Notes: a model not told the origin generated them from the letters alone. Positions 27,930-37,487 are shown, counted from the stretch's first letter. The stretch is 64,000 nt of DNA from an uncultured Prevotellaceae bacterium (GCA_949295905.1 CASFNA010000004.1:1-64000), one strand, 5' to 3'. Made by a program: numbers and translations.

Positions 27930-28042
27930 TATGCGGCCTTTCGCACTGCAAAAGGCCGCAAATCGCACGCTAAAAGGCCGTCTTTTAGACTGCAAAAGAC
28001 GGTCTTTTGCAAAGCATTGAATCTCAAGGCGTTACGCAGGCG
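27930..28042 (+). repeat. Mosaic palindromic repeat, copy 4
   Basis: Units are ATGCGGCCTTTCGC, AAAAGGCCGCAAATCGC, AAAAGGCCGTCTTTT and AAAAGACGGTCTTTT, then tail AAAGCATTGAATCTCAAGGCGTTACGCAGG. A further partial unit (GGCCGTCTTTACGCC) lies at about 27890-27905. The copy is in the divergent promoter region between the esterase and mannanase genes. Confidence 0.8.
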
Positions 28043-28203
28043 GCGTTTCCATGCCTTGCAAGGGATGGCTGAAAGGGGCGCAGCCGGTTGCGACGTATAT
28101 AATAAATAAGGTATAATGAGGCTGACGTATGCGCATGTAGAACGCGCCGCAGGCATGTTTTCATAGAAATAAAAGGAAAGTATTACTTTGTGATAAAATT
28201 GTA

Positions 28204-28235
28204 TTTGTGATTGATTTCACAAGTTTGTAACTTTG
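28204..28235 (+). promoter_or_regulatory. Promoter of the mannan operon with a CRP/FNR-like palindrome
   Basis: TTTG at 28204-28207 and TAACTTTG at 28228-28235 are spaced by 20 bases, a good match to the Bacteroidota -33/-7 promoter. Overlapping the -33 box, TTGTGA-TTGATT-TCACAA (28205-28222) is a perfect palindrome identical in its arms to the TGTGA-N6-TCACA site of the Crp family. A regulator bound here would touch RNA polymerase directly. The operon start is 49 bases downstream. Confidence 0.65.
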
Positions 28236-28283
28236 CAAACGAATTTACCTTACGAGTGGAATTAACCGTTTAAACAATTTATA

Positions 28284-29441
28284 ATGAACCTGAAATCGAG
28301 AATAATCTTAGGCCTATGCCTACTGGCTACGGCCTCATGGCAGGCAGAAGCTTGCGCCGCAACGGGCGGAATGGCCGCAGGCGGCTCGGACAAGGAGTGC
28401 AAACATACGCCGGAGGCCCGCGAAATGCTGTCCGTGCTGCGTACTTTGCCGGAGCAGGGCGTGTTCATGTTCGGCCACCACGACGACCCGATGTACGGCA
28501 TCGGATGGGTGGGCGACGAGGGACGGAGCGACGTGAAGAGCGTATGCGGAGACTACCCGGCGATAATGTCGTTCGACCTCGGCCACTTGGAACTGGGGCA
28601 CGACAACAACCTTGACGGCGTACCGTTCGACAAGATACGCCGCGAGAGCGTGGCGCAGTACGAGAGGGGCGGCATGGTGTCGTTCAGTTGGCACGCCGAC
28701 AATCCGCTTACGGGCAAGGACGCGTGGGACGTTTCAGACTCCAGCGTAGTGCGCTCGGTGCTCCCCGGAGGCGCAAACCATGCGAAGTTTATTGTTTGGT
28801 TAGACCGCGTAGCCGACTTCCTTAATTCCATAAAGACCGAGGACGGCGTGAAGGTGCCCGTGCTCTTCCGCCCGTGGCACGAGCATACGGGCAGCTGGTT
28901 CTGGTGGGGACAGGCGCTTTGCACCGATGATGAATACGACGCCCTTTGGCAAATGACGTACCAGCGAATGCGCGAGAAGGGCGCAACGCAGCTCATTTGG
29001 GCTTACTCTCCAGGCATAGAGCCGCGCGACGAGGCCGAATACCTGCGCCGCTGGCCGGGCGACGGCATCGTTGACGTTATCGGCGTTGACGCTTACCAGT
29101 ATGAAGACCGTGCGGCGTACATAGAAAATCTCGACCGCTCGCTGCGCATAATGACCGCCGTAAGCAAGAGCCACGGCAAGCCGATGGCCGTAACCGAGAC
29201 GGGCTATGAGTCGGTGCCGGATGCCGAGTGGTGGACCAAGACGCTCATGCCGGTCATCGAGAAATATCCGATAAGTTACGTCTTGGTGTGGCGCAACGCG
29301 CACGACAAGCCCAAACACTTCTACGCCCCTTATCCCGGACACGCCTCGGTGCAGGACTTCCAGAAGTTCTACAACGACCGCCGCACGCTCTTCGCCAAGG
29401 ACATGGGGAAGGTGTTGAAAGGTAAAACGGTAAAAAAATAA
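28284..29441 (+). CDS. Beta-mannanase, glycoside hydrolase family 26
   Basis: The 385-residue enzyme cuts beta-1,4-mannan chains, most likely releasing mannobiose as in Bacteroides ManA. A signal peptide with a Cys at about residue 25 (LATASWQAEAC) could be a lipoprotein or an ordinary Sec signal. The family signatures are FMFGHHDDPMYGIGW near the start, RPWHEHTGSWFWWG with the acid/base Glu at residue 200, and VTETGYES with the nucleophile Glu at residue 305. Both catalytic residues are present. The GH130 phosphorylase starts 21 bases downstream. The promoter with its Crp-like site stands directly upstream, so this is the first gene of a mannan-use operon. Confidence 0.92.
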   Translation: MNLKSRIILGLCLLATASWQAEACAATGGMAAGGSDKECKHTPEAREMLSVLRTLPEQGVFMFGHHDDPMYGIGWVGDEGRSDVKSVCGDYPAIMSFDLGHLELGHDNNLDGVPFDKIRRESVAQYERGGMVSFSWHADNPLTGKDAWDVSDSSVVRSVLPGGANHAKFIVWLDRVADFLNSIKTEDGVKVPVLFRPWHEHTGSWFWWGQALCTDDEYDALWQMTYQRMREKGATQLIWAYSPGIEPRDEAEYLRRWPGDGIVDVIGVDAYQYEDRAAYIENLDRSLRIMTAVSKSHGKPMAVTETGYESVPDAEWWTKTLMPVIEKYPISYVLVWRNAHDKPKHFYAPYPGHASVQDFQKFYNDRRTLFAKDMGKVLKGKTVKK

Positions 29442-29462
29442 AAAGGTAAAACGACATATCAC

Positions 29463-30641
29463 ATGAAAAGCTTTGACGAAAAACTGAAAGAATTGACGGC
29501 GCGCCACGAGGCGTTGCTCACCCGTAAGAACGAGCCTATGGACGAAGGCAACGGCGTGTTCACACGATACAAGTACCCTATAATCACCGCCGCGCACACG
29601 CCTTTGTTCTGGCGGTACGACCTTGACAGGCATTCCAACCCCTACCTGATGGAGCGCATCGGCATGAACGCCACGCTCAACTCGGGCGCAATCAAGCTCG
29701 ACGGAAAGTATCTGCTGGTAGTACGCGTTGAGGGAGCCGACCGAAAGTCGTTCTTCGCGGTGGCCGAAAGCCCTAACGGAGTTGACAACTTCCGCTTTTG
29801 GGACTATCCCGTCACCATGCCGGATGACACCATCCCGGCCACAAACATATACGACATGCGCCTTACAAAGCATGAGGACGGCTGGCTCTACGGCATATTC
29901 TGCGCCGAAAGGCATGACGACTCGGCTCCTGCCGGAGACCTCTCGGCAGCCACGGCGACCGCCGCCATTGCGCGCACCAAGGACTTGAAAACGTGGCAAC
30001 GACTGCCCGACCTCAAGACAAAGAGCCAGCAACGCAACGTTGTTCTGCATCCCGAGTTTGTCAACGGTAAGTATGCGCTCTACACAAGGCCGCAAGACGG
30101 CTTCATCGACACCGGCAGCGGCGGCGGCATAGGCTGGACTTTGGTTGACGACATAACCAACGCCGAGGTGACGGAAGAGAAAATCATAGACGCACGCCAC
30201 TACCATACCATCAAGGAAGTGAAAAACGGCGAAGGGCCCGCTCCCATCAAGACACCTTACGGTTGGCTGCATCTGGCACACGGAGTGCGCGGCTGCGCGG
30301 CCGGACTTCGCTACGTATTATATATGTACATGACCGCACTCGACGACCCGACGCGCGTCATCGCCCGTCCCGGCGGTCACTTCATGGCTCCCGTCGGCAT
30401 CGAGCGCGTGGGCGATGTGTCTAATGTTCTCTTCTCAAACGGCTGGATAGCCGACGAGGACGGCACCGTCTACATCTATTACGCGTCGTCGGACACGCGT
30501 ATGCACGTGGCCGTATCGACCATCGACCGCCTCGTTGACTACTGCATGAACACGCCCGAGGACGGACTGACAACAACCGCCTCGGTGGAAACTCTCAAGA
30601 AGTTGATAGACAGAAACATGAAGACAATGAAGAATTTATAA
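29463..30641 (+). CDS. 4-O-beta-D-mannosyl-D-glucose phosphorylase, family GH130
   Basis: This 392-residue cytoplasmic enzyme, with no signal peptide, splits mannosyl-glucose with phosphate to give mannose 1-phosphate and glucose. Conserved stretches are [39 protein letters not shown] with the proton-donor Asp at residue 131, and [18 protein letters not shown]. Asp131 is the same number as reported for the Bacteroides fragilis enzyme. It works after the 2-epimerase two genes later, which turns mannobiose into mannosyl-glucose. Mannosyl-phosphorylases of other GH130 subfamilies are possible, but the gene order fits this one. Confidence 0.9.
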   Translation: MKSFDEKLKELTARHEALLTRKNEPMDEGNGVFTRYKYPIITAAHTPLFWRYDLDRHSNPYLMERIGMNATLNSGAIKLDGKYLLVVRVEGADRKSFFAVAESPNGVDNFRFWDYPVTMPDDTIPATNIYDMRLTKHEDGWLYGIFCAERHDDSAPAGDLSAATATAAIARTKDLKTWQRLPDLKTKSQQRNVVLHPEFVNGKYALYTRPQDGFIDTGSGGGIGWTLVDDITNAEVTEEKIIDARHYHTIKEVKNGEGPAPIKTPYGWLHLAHGVRGCAAGLRYVLYMYMTALDDPTRVIARPGGHFMAPVGIERVGDVSNVLFSNGWIADEDGTVYIYYASSDTRMHVAVSTIDRLVDYCMNTPEDGLTTTASVETLKKLIDRNMKTMKNL

Positions 30642-30716
30642 TGAAAAATGAATAATATTGCTGCGCCATTGCGTGCAGAACAAGCGATTTTTCATTAATC
30701 ATTATTCATTTAGCTT
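30642..30716. repeat. Small A/T-rich inverted repeat inside the mannan operon
   Basis: ATGAAAAATGAATAAT just after the GH130 stop is mirrored by TTTTTCATTAATCATTATTCATT just before the next start codon. It resembles the short intergenic repeats at 57366-57469 and 60336-60484. It may form a hairpin that lowers read-through to the transporter gene. Confidence 0.55.
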
Positions 30717-32111
30717 ATGGTAAGGCTTAGGGAAAAGATTGGTTACGGCTTCGGCGACATGGCGTCGTCGATGTTCTGGAAATTGTTTGGCGCGTACCTG
30801 ATGATATTCTACACCGACGTGTTCGGTTTGCCTGCCGCCATGGTGGGAACGATGTTCCTCGTTACGCGAATATGGGACTCCGTGTTCGACCCGATAGTAG
30901 GAGTCGTGGCCGACAGGACAAGCAGCCGGTGGGGAAAGTTCCGCCCCTACATACTCTTTTTGGCCGTTCCGTTCGGAATTATAGGCGCTCTTACGTTCTA
31001 TACGCCGCCTTTCGGCGACACGGGCAAGCTCGTTTACGCCTACGTTACGTACTCGCTGATGATGATGGTGTACTCCGCCATCAACGTGCCTTACGCCTCG
31101 TTGCTCGGCGTTATGAGCCCAAATCCCAACGAAAGGAACACCCTTTCGACGTTCCGCATGATGTTTGCATACATCGGAAGCTTCATAGCCTTGCTGCTGT
31201 TCATGCCCATGGCAAACGCATTCAGCGGTCACAGCGACAGCGTGGAGGCGCAACAGACGGGCTGGTTCATGGCCGCAGCCGTCATCGCCGCGGCGTGCGT
31301 GCTGCTCTTCTTCGGCTGTTTTTCGTGGACAAAGGAGCGCGTAAAGCCTATCAACGACAAGAAAACGTCGCTCAAAACGGACATCCGCGACCTGCTGCAC
31401 AACCATCCCTGGTGGGTGCTTTTCGTCGCCGGAGTGGGCGCATTGGTATTCAACTCGATACGTGACGGCGCCGCCGTGTACTACTTCAAGTATTACATAG
31501 TGGAAGAAAACTTTGAGACGGTGTCGCTCTTCGGCGTGTCTTTCGTGCTAAGCGGCCTGTTCCTGGCTCTCGGACAGATGGCAAACATCGTGGGAGTGGT
31601 GCTCGCCGCGCCAGTAAGCAACCGTTTCGGGAAAAAGCGGACGTTCGCTTTCTCGATGCTGATGACGGCCGTGTTGAGCATCGTCTTTTACTGGTTCGAC
31701 AAGGACGACATAGTTCTTATCTTCGTGTTCCAGTGCGTCATCAGTATGTTCGCAGGCAGCATATTCCCTCTGTTGTGGTCGATGTACGCCGACTGCGCCG
31801 ACTATTCGGAGCTTAACACCAGCAACCGCGCCACCGGACTAATCTTCTCGGCCTCATCGATGAGCCAGAAGTTCGGCTGGGCAATAGGCACAGCGCTGAC
31901 CGGATGGCTGCTTTCCTACTTTGGCTTCGAGGCCAACGCCGTGCAGAGCGCGGAGACTATAGACGGCATAAAGATGTTCCTGAGCTGGCTGCCTGCCGCC
32001 GCATCGGTAGTGTCGGTCATCTTCATACTCTGCTATCCGTTGGGAGAACAGAAGGTTGCGAAAATCATCGAGCAGTTGAACATTAAACGCAAGCAAACAA
32101 ATGAACAATAA
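30717..32111 (+). CDS. GPH-type sugar:cation symporter (MFS)
   Basis: This 464-residue inner-membrane protein has about 12 predicted membrane spans. The N-terminus KIGYGFGDMASSMFWKLFG and the motif TRIWDSVFDPIVGVVADRTSSRWGKFRPY are diagnostic of glycoside-pentoside-hexuronide symporters. The operon context says it imports mannobiose or related disaccharides made by the mannanase. Its last 11 bases overlap the start of the epimerase gene, so the two are translationally coupled. Confidence 0.92.
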   Translation: MVRLREKIGYGFGDMASSMFWKLFGAYLMIFYTDVFGLPAAMVGTMFLVTRIWDSVFDPIVGVVADRTSSRWGKFRPYILFLAVPFGIIGALTFYTPPFGDTGKLVYAYVTYSLMMMVYSAINVPYASLLGVMSPNPNERNTLSTFRMMFAYIGSFIALLLFMPMANAFSGHSDSVEAQQTGWFMAAAVIAAACVLLFFGCFSWTKERVKPINDKKTSLKTDIRDLLHNHPWWVLFVAGVGALVFNSIRDGAAVYYFKYYIVEENFETVSLFGVSFVLSGLFLALGQMANIVGVVLAAPVSNRFGKKRTFAFSMLMTAVLSIVFYWFDKDDIVLIFVFQCVISMFAGSIFPLLWSMYADCADYSELNTSNRATGLIFSASSMSQKFGWAIGTALTGWLLSYFGFEANAVQSAETIDGIKMFLSWLPAAASVVSVIFILCYPLGEQKVAKIIEQLNIKRKQTNEQ

Positions 32112-33294
32112 GATAACCACGCTCCGCACTGAAGTGGAGCATGAACTGACCACAGGCATACTGCCGTTTTGGATGGAGAAGATGACCGACAACGTGCAAG
32201 GCGACTTCTACGGACGCATCGACGGCGACGACAAACTGCACGCCGACGCACCCAAGGGGGCCATTCTCAACGCGCGCATACTATGGACTTTCTCGGCGGC
32301 TTACCGTCTGCTGCATAGGCCGGAATACCTGGAGACGGCCACGCGCGCCAAGCGTTACATCATAGACAAGTTTTATGATAAGGACTTCGGGGGCGTGTAC
32401 TGGTCGCTTACGGCCAATGGCGAGCCGCTCGACACGAAGAAACAAGTCTACGCGCAGGGCTTCGCCATCTACGGACTGAGCGAATACGCACGCGCCACTG
32501 GCGACCGCGAGGCTCTCGACTATGCCGTAAAACTGTTTGAAACGGTAGAAAAATACAGCTTCGACCGCGACCGAAACGGCTACATCGAGGCGTTTACACG
32601 CGAATGGAAGCCCATCGAGGACATGCGCCTTAGCGACAAGGACGAGAACACGAGCAAGACGATGAACACCCATCTGCACATTCTCGAGCCTTACGCCAAC
32701 CTCTACCGCGTGTGGAAGGACGAACGGCTGGAGCGGCAGTTGAGGAACATGCTCGACTTGTTCACCGGCAAAATACTCAACAAAAAGACGTATCACCTCG
32801 ACCTCTTCTTTGACAACGACTGGCGCACCGACGGCAACATAATATCCTACGGACACGACATCGAGGCGTCATGGCTGCTCCACGAGGCCGCGCTTGTGCT
32901 CGGAGACGAGGCTCTGCTGAAGCGGATAGAGCCTGTAATCACGAACATCGCCCGCGCCGCCGACGAGGGACTGAACCCCGACGGCAGCATGATTTACGAG
33001 CGTTTTACGGCTGAAGACCGCACAGACCGCGAACTGCACTGGTGGGTGCAGGCCGAGAATGTAGTGGGGCACGTCAACCTCTACCAGCACTTCGGCGACG
33101 AAAAAGCACTCGACACGGCCATGAAATGCTGGCAGTTCATCAAGGGCAAAATCATAGACCACGAGCACGGCGAGTGGCACTGGAGCCTGATGCCCGACGG
33201 AACGGTCAACCGCCGCGACGACAAGGCCGGCTTCTGGAAGTGTCCCTACCACAACGGCAGGATGTGCATGGAAATAATCGAACGCTTTGCCTGA
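32101..33294 (+). CDS. Cellobiose/mannobiose 2-epimerase
   Basis: This 397-residue cytoplasmic enzyme of the N-acylglucosamine 2-epimerase fold converts the reducing-end sugar of mannobiose (or cellobiose) at C2, giving mannosyl-glucose. Visible motifs are KDFGGVYWSLTANGEPLDTKKQVYAQ, GHDIEASWLLHEAA with the catalytic His, and FWKCPYHNGRMCMEIIER with the second catalytic His. Together with GH26, GH130 and the symporter it makes the complete mannan route described for Bacteroides fragilis. Confidence 0.9.
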   Translation: MNNKITTLRTEVEHELTTGILPFWMEKMTDNVQGDFYGRIDGDDKLHADAPKGAILNARILWTFSAAYRLLHRPEYLETATRAKRYIIDKFYDKDFGGVYWSLTANGEPLDTKKQVYAQGFAIYGLSEYARATGDREALDYAVKLFETVEKYSFDRDRNGYIEAFTREWKPIEDMRLSDKDENTSKTMNTHLHILEPYANLYRVWKDERLERQLRNMLDLFTGKILNKKTYHLDLFFDNDWRTDGNIISYGHDIEASWLLHEAALVLGDEALLKRIEPVITNIARAADEGLNPDGSMIYERFTAEDRTDRELHWWVQAENVVGHVNLYQHFGDEKALDTAMKCWQFIKGKIIDHEHGEWHWSLMPDGTVNRRDDKAGFWKCPYHNGRMCMEIIERFA

Positions 33295-33340
33295 CGCTGG
33301 TGAAAGCCCGGCAGGCTGTTAGACAGAAAGGAGACAGACC

Positions 33341-34121
33341 ATGAAAATACTTAAAATCATTGTTGTGGCCGTTGCGGCCTGTGCCGTACAGCTGTGCGGC
33401 GCACAGCCTGTAAGCGGCCAGTTCATACCTGCCAACGACCCCGGCATAACCTACATGGGACGCATAAGCAGGCGTTACAGCCCCAACGTGGCGTTTACAT
33501 ACCCCGGCGTCAGCATCCTTGCCGACTTCAAGGGCACGTCGCTCGCCATGGCGGTTAAGCCTGGCAGCGGCGACTTCATGGTCGAGATAGACGGCGGACT
33601 GCCGTTCCGCATACACTTCGGCGAGGCCGATTCGCTGTGCGTCTTGGCCGAAGGGCTGCCCGACGGCACGCATCATGTACGCCATAGAGGGACACGAGTT
33701 GCGGCCTGTGTTCAAAGGACTGTACGTAGACGAGGGCAAAGAACTCGCCCCTGCGCCCGTGCTTCCGCGGCGGCGCATCGAGTTCATAGGCAACTCCATC
33801 ACGTGCGGATACGGCATAGAGTCAGAAGATAGGGACGCTCCGTTTACATACAATACGGAGAACCATTATTACACTTACGCCGCACTGACGGCCCGTGCAT
33901 TGCAAGCGCAGCACTTGGTTGTGGCCCGTTCGGGCATAGGAGTGTACCGAAACTACGGCTCACCGGCCTCCGGCAGCGGCGACGGCGAGGTGTACCGCTT
34001 CGACATGTCGCCGCAGACAGGCTCGCTCGGCTATGCGCCGGGCTGGCATCCCACTATGCGTCAGCACCGCAAGATGGCCGTGGAGCTTACGTCATACCTG
34101 AAAAAACTTATGAACTGGTGA
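33341..34121 (+). pseudogene. Decayed CE2-type acetyl esterase (frameshift plus internal deletion)
   Basis: The first frame (33341 onward) encodes a signal peptide and the CE2 N-terminal domain up to GLPDGTHHV. Near 33670-33680 the family sequence jumps to the frame that reads YAIEGHELRPVFKGLYVDE, then RRRIEFIGNSITCGYGIE with the catalytic Ser, and finally SPQTGSLGYAPGWHPTMRQHRKMA with the end of the domain. Both a frameshift and the absence of the GTND block between GIGVYRNYGSP and GSGDGEVYRFDMSP are apparent, so the protein cannot be functional as read. It follows the epimerase in the mannan operon. A sequencing error could explain the frameshift but not the missing block. Confidence 0.82.
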
Positions 34122-34193
34122 ACGGCCGCATCGCGGTTGAATATCAGGACTGTGTTAGTTTTTTGATGTTAGTATAAAGGTTGATTTACAGGT

Positions 34194-34299
34194 GACGGCC
34201 TTTCAGCGTGTAAAAGACCGCCTTTTACCGCCTGAAAGGCCGTCTTTCGCAAGCTAAAAGACGGCCTTTTGCAAAACATCTGTGTATCAGGCACTTAAT
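34194..34299 (+). repeat. Mosaic palindromic repeat, copy 5
   Basis: Units are GACGGCCTTTCAGC, AAAAGACCGCCTTTT, GAAAGGCCGTCTTTC and AAAAGACGGCCTTTT, with tail AACATCTGTGTATCAGGCACTTA. It lies in the 496-base gap 34122-34617. The rest of that gap holds no gene, only the promoter of the acyl-CoA synthetase gene. Confidence 0.8.
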
Positions 34300-34459
34300 G
34301 AAGGCATGGCATACACGCCGCAAACAGTGCCGGAATGGCCCCGTTGCATTATCCATGCACAAGACGACTGCCGGTAGCCCGGCAAACAGACTGCCGCAAT
34401 GCCCGGCAACATACGCAGCCGCAATGCAGAACGTGAATAAATGTTTCTTTACCACCGAT

Positions 34460-34494
34460 TTGTTTTGTCCGTATTCATAAAATTCCTATCTTTG
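34460..34494 (+). promoter_or_regulatory. Promoter of the acyl-CoA synthetase gene
   Basis: TTTG at 34460-34463 and TATCTTTG at 34487-34494 resemble -33 and -7 boxes, with a slightly long spacing of 23 bases; the -7 box is the stronger match. The leader to the ATG at 34618 would be about 115 bases and contains no obvious riboswitch. Confidence 0.5.
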
Positions 34495-34617
34495 CATGAG
34501 GCAATCCGCATCCGCCGGAACAAAGGCGCAAGCCGCCTTCCGAGCGGCCTCGCAAGGTACGGCGTATGCACCGTCTTTACATCTGTATATACAACCTGAA
34601 CGAAAAACTGTAATGCT

Positions 34618-36681
34618 ATGATTAACCGTCAACTGTTACATCCCGAGAGCATCGTAGTGGTAGGAGGCTCGAACAACGTGCACAAACCCGGAGGCGCGCT
34701 GGTGCGCAACCTAATCAGCGGAGGCTACCAAGGCACGCTGCGCATCGTCAACCCGAAGGAAGACGAAGTGCAAGGCATCAAAGTGTTCCACGACGTGAAC
34801 GAGCTGCCGCCAACCGACCTGGCCGTACTCGTAATCCCGGCCGGCATGTGCCCGGACAATGTGGAAATACTGGCACGTGACAAGAACGTGCGCGCGTTCA
34901 TAATAATATCAGCCGGATTCGGCGAGGAGACCAAGGAAGGAGCCGTGCTCGAGCAGCGCATACTGTCAACCTGCGAACAATACGGGGCAGCACTCATCGG
35001 CCCCAACTGCATCGGACTGATGAACGCATGGCACCACAGCGTGTTCACGAAGCCCATACCCACGCTGCACGAACAGGGCGTTGACTTCATCAGCGGAAGC
35101 GGCGCCACGGCGGTATTCATACTCGAGTCGGCCGTGATAAAGGGACTCCCGTTCAACTCCGTATGGAGTACCGGTAACGGAAAGCAAATCGGCATAGAGG
35201 ACGTGCTTGCGTATATGGACGAGAACTTCGACCCTGAACGTGACTCGCACATAAAACTACTGTACATAGAAAACATCAACGACCCAGACAAACTTCTACT
35301 GCACGCTTCATCGCTGATACGCAAGGGCTGCCGCATAGCCGCCATCAAGGCTGGAAGCAGCGAGAGCGGCAGCCGTGCAGCATCGTCGCACACAGGCGCA
35401 ATAGCCAGCAGCGACTCTGCGGTAGAGGCGCTGTTCAGGAAAGCAGGCATAGTAAGATGCTTCTCGCGCGAGGAGCTGACAACGGTAGGCTGCATCTTCA
35501 CGCTGCCCAGGCTGACAGGACGCAACTTCGCAATAGTAACACACGCCGGCGGCCCCGGAGTCATGCTGACCGACGCCCTGTCAAAAGGCGGACTCAACGT
35601 GCCGAAGATAGAAGGTCCTGACGCCAACGAACTGAAGTCAAAACTGTTCCCCGGCTCGTCCGTAGCCAACCCGATAGACATATTGGCCACAGGCACTCCC
35701 GAACACCTCGGCATAGCCATCGACTACTGCGAGCACCGCTTCAAGGACATTGACGCCATCTTCGTAATCTTCGGCACACCTGGACTTGTACAGCTTTACG
35801 AGGCTTACGACGTGCTGCATAAGAAGATATTGGAGTGCAAGAAGCCTATCTTCCCCATCCTGCCATGCCTCAACACCGCTGGTCCCGAAGTGGCCGAATT
35901 CCTTAAGAAAGGGCATGTCAACTTCAGCGACGAGGTTACGCTCGCTACATCTCTTGTCAGTGTGATGAAGACCCCGCAGCCTGCGGACAGCGGAATAGAG
36001 CTTGCCGGGGTTGACGTGCCGCGCATAAGGGACATTATAGGTTCAATCAACGACAGCGGATACATATCGCCCGACAAGGTTCACGAACTTCTGGCGTGCG
36101 CCGGCATACCGATGGTGCCCGAGAAAGTCAGTGCCGACAAGGCCGAACTGACAGCCTTTGCCGAGAGCATCGGCTACCCTGTAGTAGCCAAAGTGGTAGG
36201 GCCTGTACACAAGAGCGATGTCGGCGGAGTCGCGCTAAACGTGCGTACAGCCGAACACCTCGGTCTCGAGTTCGACCGTATGATGCAGATTGAGGGGGCG
36301 ACAGGCGTGATGATACAGAAGATGCTGAAAGGACGCGAGCTCTTCATCGGTGCGAAATACGAGCCAAGATTCGGCCACATAGTGCTGTGCGGTCTCGGAG
36401 GAATATTCGTCGAAGTGCTTAAGGACGTGTCAAGCGGACTCGCGCCGCTGTCATACAGCGAAGCCACGTCCATGATACATTCGCTCCGCGCATACAAGAT
36501 AATAAAAGGCACACGCGGCCAGGCCGGTGTCAACGAGCGTAAATACGCCGAAATTATCGTCCGGCTGTCAACACTGCTGCGCTTTGCGACAGAGATTAAG
36601 GAGATGGACATCAACCCCCTGCTCGCCGACGGAGACGACGTTGTGGCCGTAGACGCGAGAATACGCATCGAGAAAAAATAA
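34618..36681 (+). CDS. ADP-forming acetyl/acyl-CoA synthetase
   Basis: This 687-residue fused enzyme makes acetate (or another acid) and ATP from the acyl-CoA, ADP and phosphate, or works in reverse. The domain order is a CoA-binding Rossmann domain (about 1-130, VVVGGSNNVHKPGGALVRNL), succinyl-CoA-ligase-like domains (about 140-455) with the phospho-His region ASSHTGAIASSDSAVEALF, and a C-terminal ATP-grasp domain (about 475-687) with YPVVAKVVGPVHKSDVGGVAL and MLKGRELFIGAKYEPRFGHIV. Length and order fit the single-chain form. It appears monocistronic. Confidence 0.9.
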   Translation: MINRQLLHPESIVVVGGSNNVHKPGGALVRNLISGGYQGTLRIVNPKEDEVQGIKVFHDVNELPPTDLAVLVIPAGMCPDNVEILARDKNVRAFIIISAGFGEETKEGAVLEQRILSTCEQYGAALIGPNCIGLMNAWHHSVFTKPIPTLHEQGVDFISGSGATAVFILESAVIKGLPFNSVWSTGNGKQIGIEDVLAYMDENFDPERDSHIKLLYIENINDPDKLLLHASSLIRKGCRIAAIKAGSSESGSRAASSHTGAIASSDSAVEALFRKAGIVRCFSREELTTVGCIFTLPRLTGRNFAIVTHAGGPGVMLTDALSKGGLNVPKIEGPDANELKSKLFPGSSVANPIDILATGTPEHLGIAIDYCEHRFKDIDAIFVIFGTPGLVQLYEAYDVLHKKILECKKPIFPILPCLNTAGPEVAEFLKKGHVNFSDEVTLATSLVSVMKTPQPADSGIELAGVDVPRIRDIIGSINDSGYISPDKVHELLACAGIPMVPEKVSADKAELTAFAESIGYPVVAKVVGPVHKSDVGGVALNVRTAEHLGLEFDRMMQIEGATGVMIQKMLKGRELFIGAKYEPRFGHIVLCGLGGIFVEVLKDVSSGLAPLSYSEATSMIHSLRAYKIIKGTRGQAGVNERKYAEIIVRLSTLLRFATEIKEMDINPLLADGDDVVAVDARIRIEKK

Positions 36682-36693
36682 CAAATTAAAATC

Positions 36694-36785
36694 AAGAATC
36701 AAGATTTTACAGCCCGGAGAACGTCAACTTCATATTGTAATACAAATAAAAAGCATGTCCTACCGACTTTAAAATCTTGATTCTT
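36694..36785. repeat. Short inverted-repeat element before the response regulator gene
   Basis: AAGAATCAAGATTTTA at 36694-36709 is perfectly inverted at 36770-36785. The 60-base interior has no gene. The element fills the gap between the synthetase stop and the response regulator start, and may end one transcript and begin the next. Confidence 0.65.
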
Positions 36786-36809
36786 TACCATATAAATAAT
36801 GGTGTAAGG

Positions 36810-37487
36810 GTGAAGATACTTGTAATAGAAGACAACGCCGACCTGCGCGAAATCATAGTACGCTCGCTCGAAAAAGAACGTTATGTGGTAGAAGCGGCCG
36901 CCGACTACTCGACGGCGCGTACCAAGGCGTTCATCTACGAGTACGACTGCATACTGCTTGACATAATGCTTCCCGACGGCAACGGGCTTGACCTGCTGCG
37001 CGAACTGTCGTCGCAAGGCAAACGCGGGAACATCATCATCATATCAGCCAAAGACTCAATAGACGACAAGGTGAGCGGACTTGAGCTCGGCGCGGACGAC
37101 TATCTGGCAAAGCCTTTCCACCTTGCAGAACTGCAAGCGCGCATACGCAGCGTGCTAAGGCGCAACTCACACGGAGGAACACGCGACATAAAGATTGGCA
37201 ACGTGACAGTGCACACCGATACGTTCACCGTAGACGTTGACGGCAGGGACATCGAACTGGGGCGCAAAGAGTACGACATACTGCATTATCTTGTCAACCG
37301 CGCCAACCGCCTGATTGACAAACAGACACTGGCCGAAGCCGTATGGGGCGACGATGCCGACCAGGCTGACAACTTCGACTTCGTCTATGCGCAGATGAAA
37401 AACCTGCGCAAAAGGCTGAAAGCGGCAGGAGCAAGCATAGAAATAAAAACCGTTTACGGCTTCGGTTACAAGCTAATCGAAAGTTGA
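36810..37487 (+). CDS. OmpR-family response regulator
   Basis: The 225-residue protein has a receiver domain (VKILVIEDNADLREI; phospho-acceptor Asp in YDCILLDIMLPDGNG; conserved Lys in YLAKPF) and a winged-helix DNA-binding domain (ELGRKEYDILHYLVNRANRLIDKQTLAEAVWGDD). The start is a GTG at 36810, since translation from there gives the canonical MKILVIEDN-type beginning; the longer TTG start would run into the upstream inverted repeat. It pairs with the histidine kinase directly downstream, whose frame overlaps or closely follows. Confidence 0.9.
   Translation: MKILVIEDNADLREIIVRSLEKERYVVEAAADYSTARTKAFIYEYDCILLDIMLPDGNGLDLLRELSSQGKRGNIIIISAKDSIDDKVSGLELGADDYLAKPFHLAELQARIRSVLRRNSHGGTRDIKIGNVTVHTDTFTVDVDGRDIELGRKEYDILHYLVNRANRLIDKQTLAEAVWGDDADQADNFDFVYAQMKNLRKRLKAAGASIEIKTVYGFGYKLIES

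Noticed and set aside
28800-30281. A 493-codon open frame on the - strand across the mannanase and GH130 genes
   Set aside because: It lies antisense to two well-recognised enzymes and its translation has no family character; long antisense frames are expected in G/C-rich codon usage.
36777-36809. TTG start for the response regulator
   Set aside because: It would add 11 residues drawn from the upstream inverted repeat; the GTG at 36810 gives the canonical receiver-domain start.
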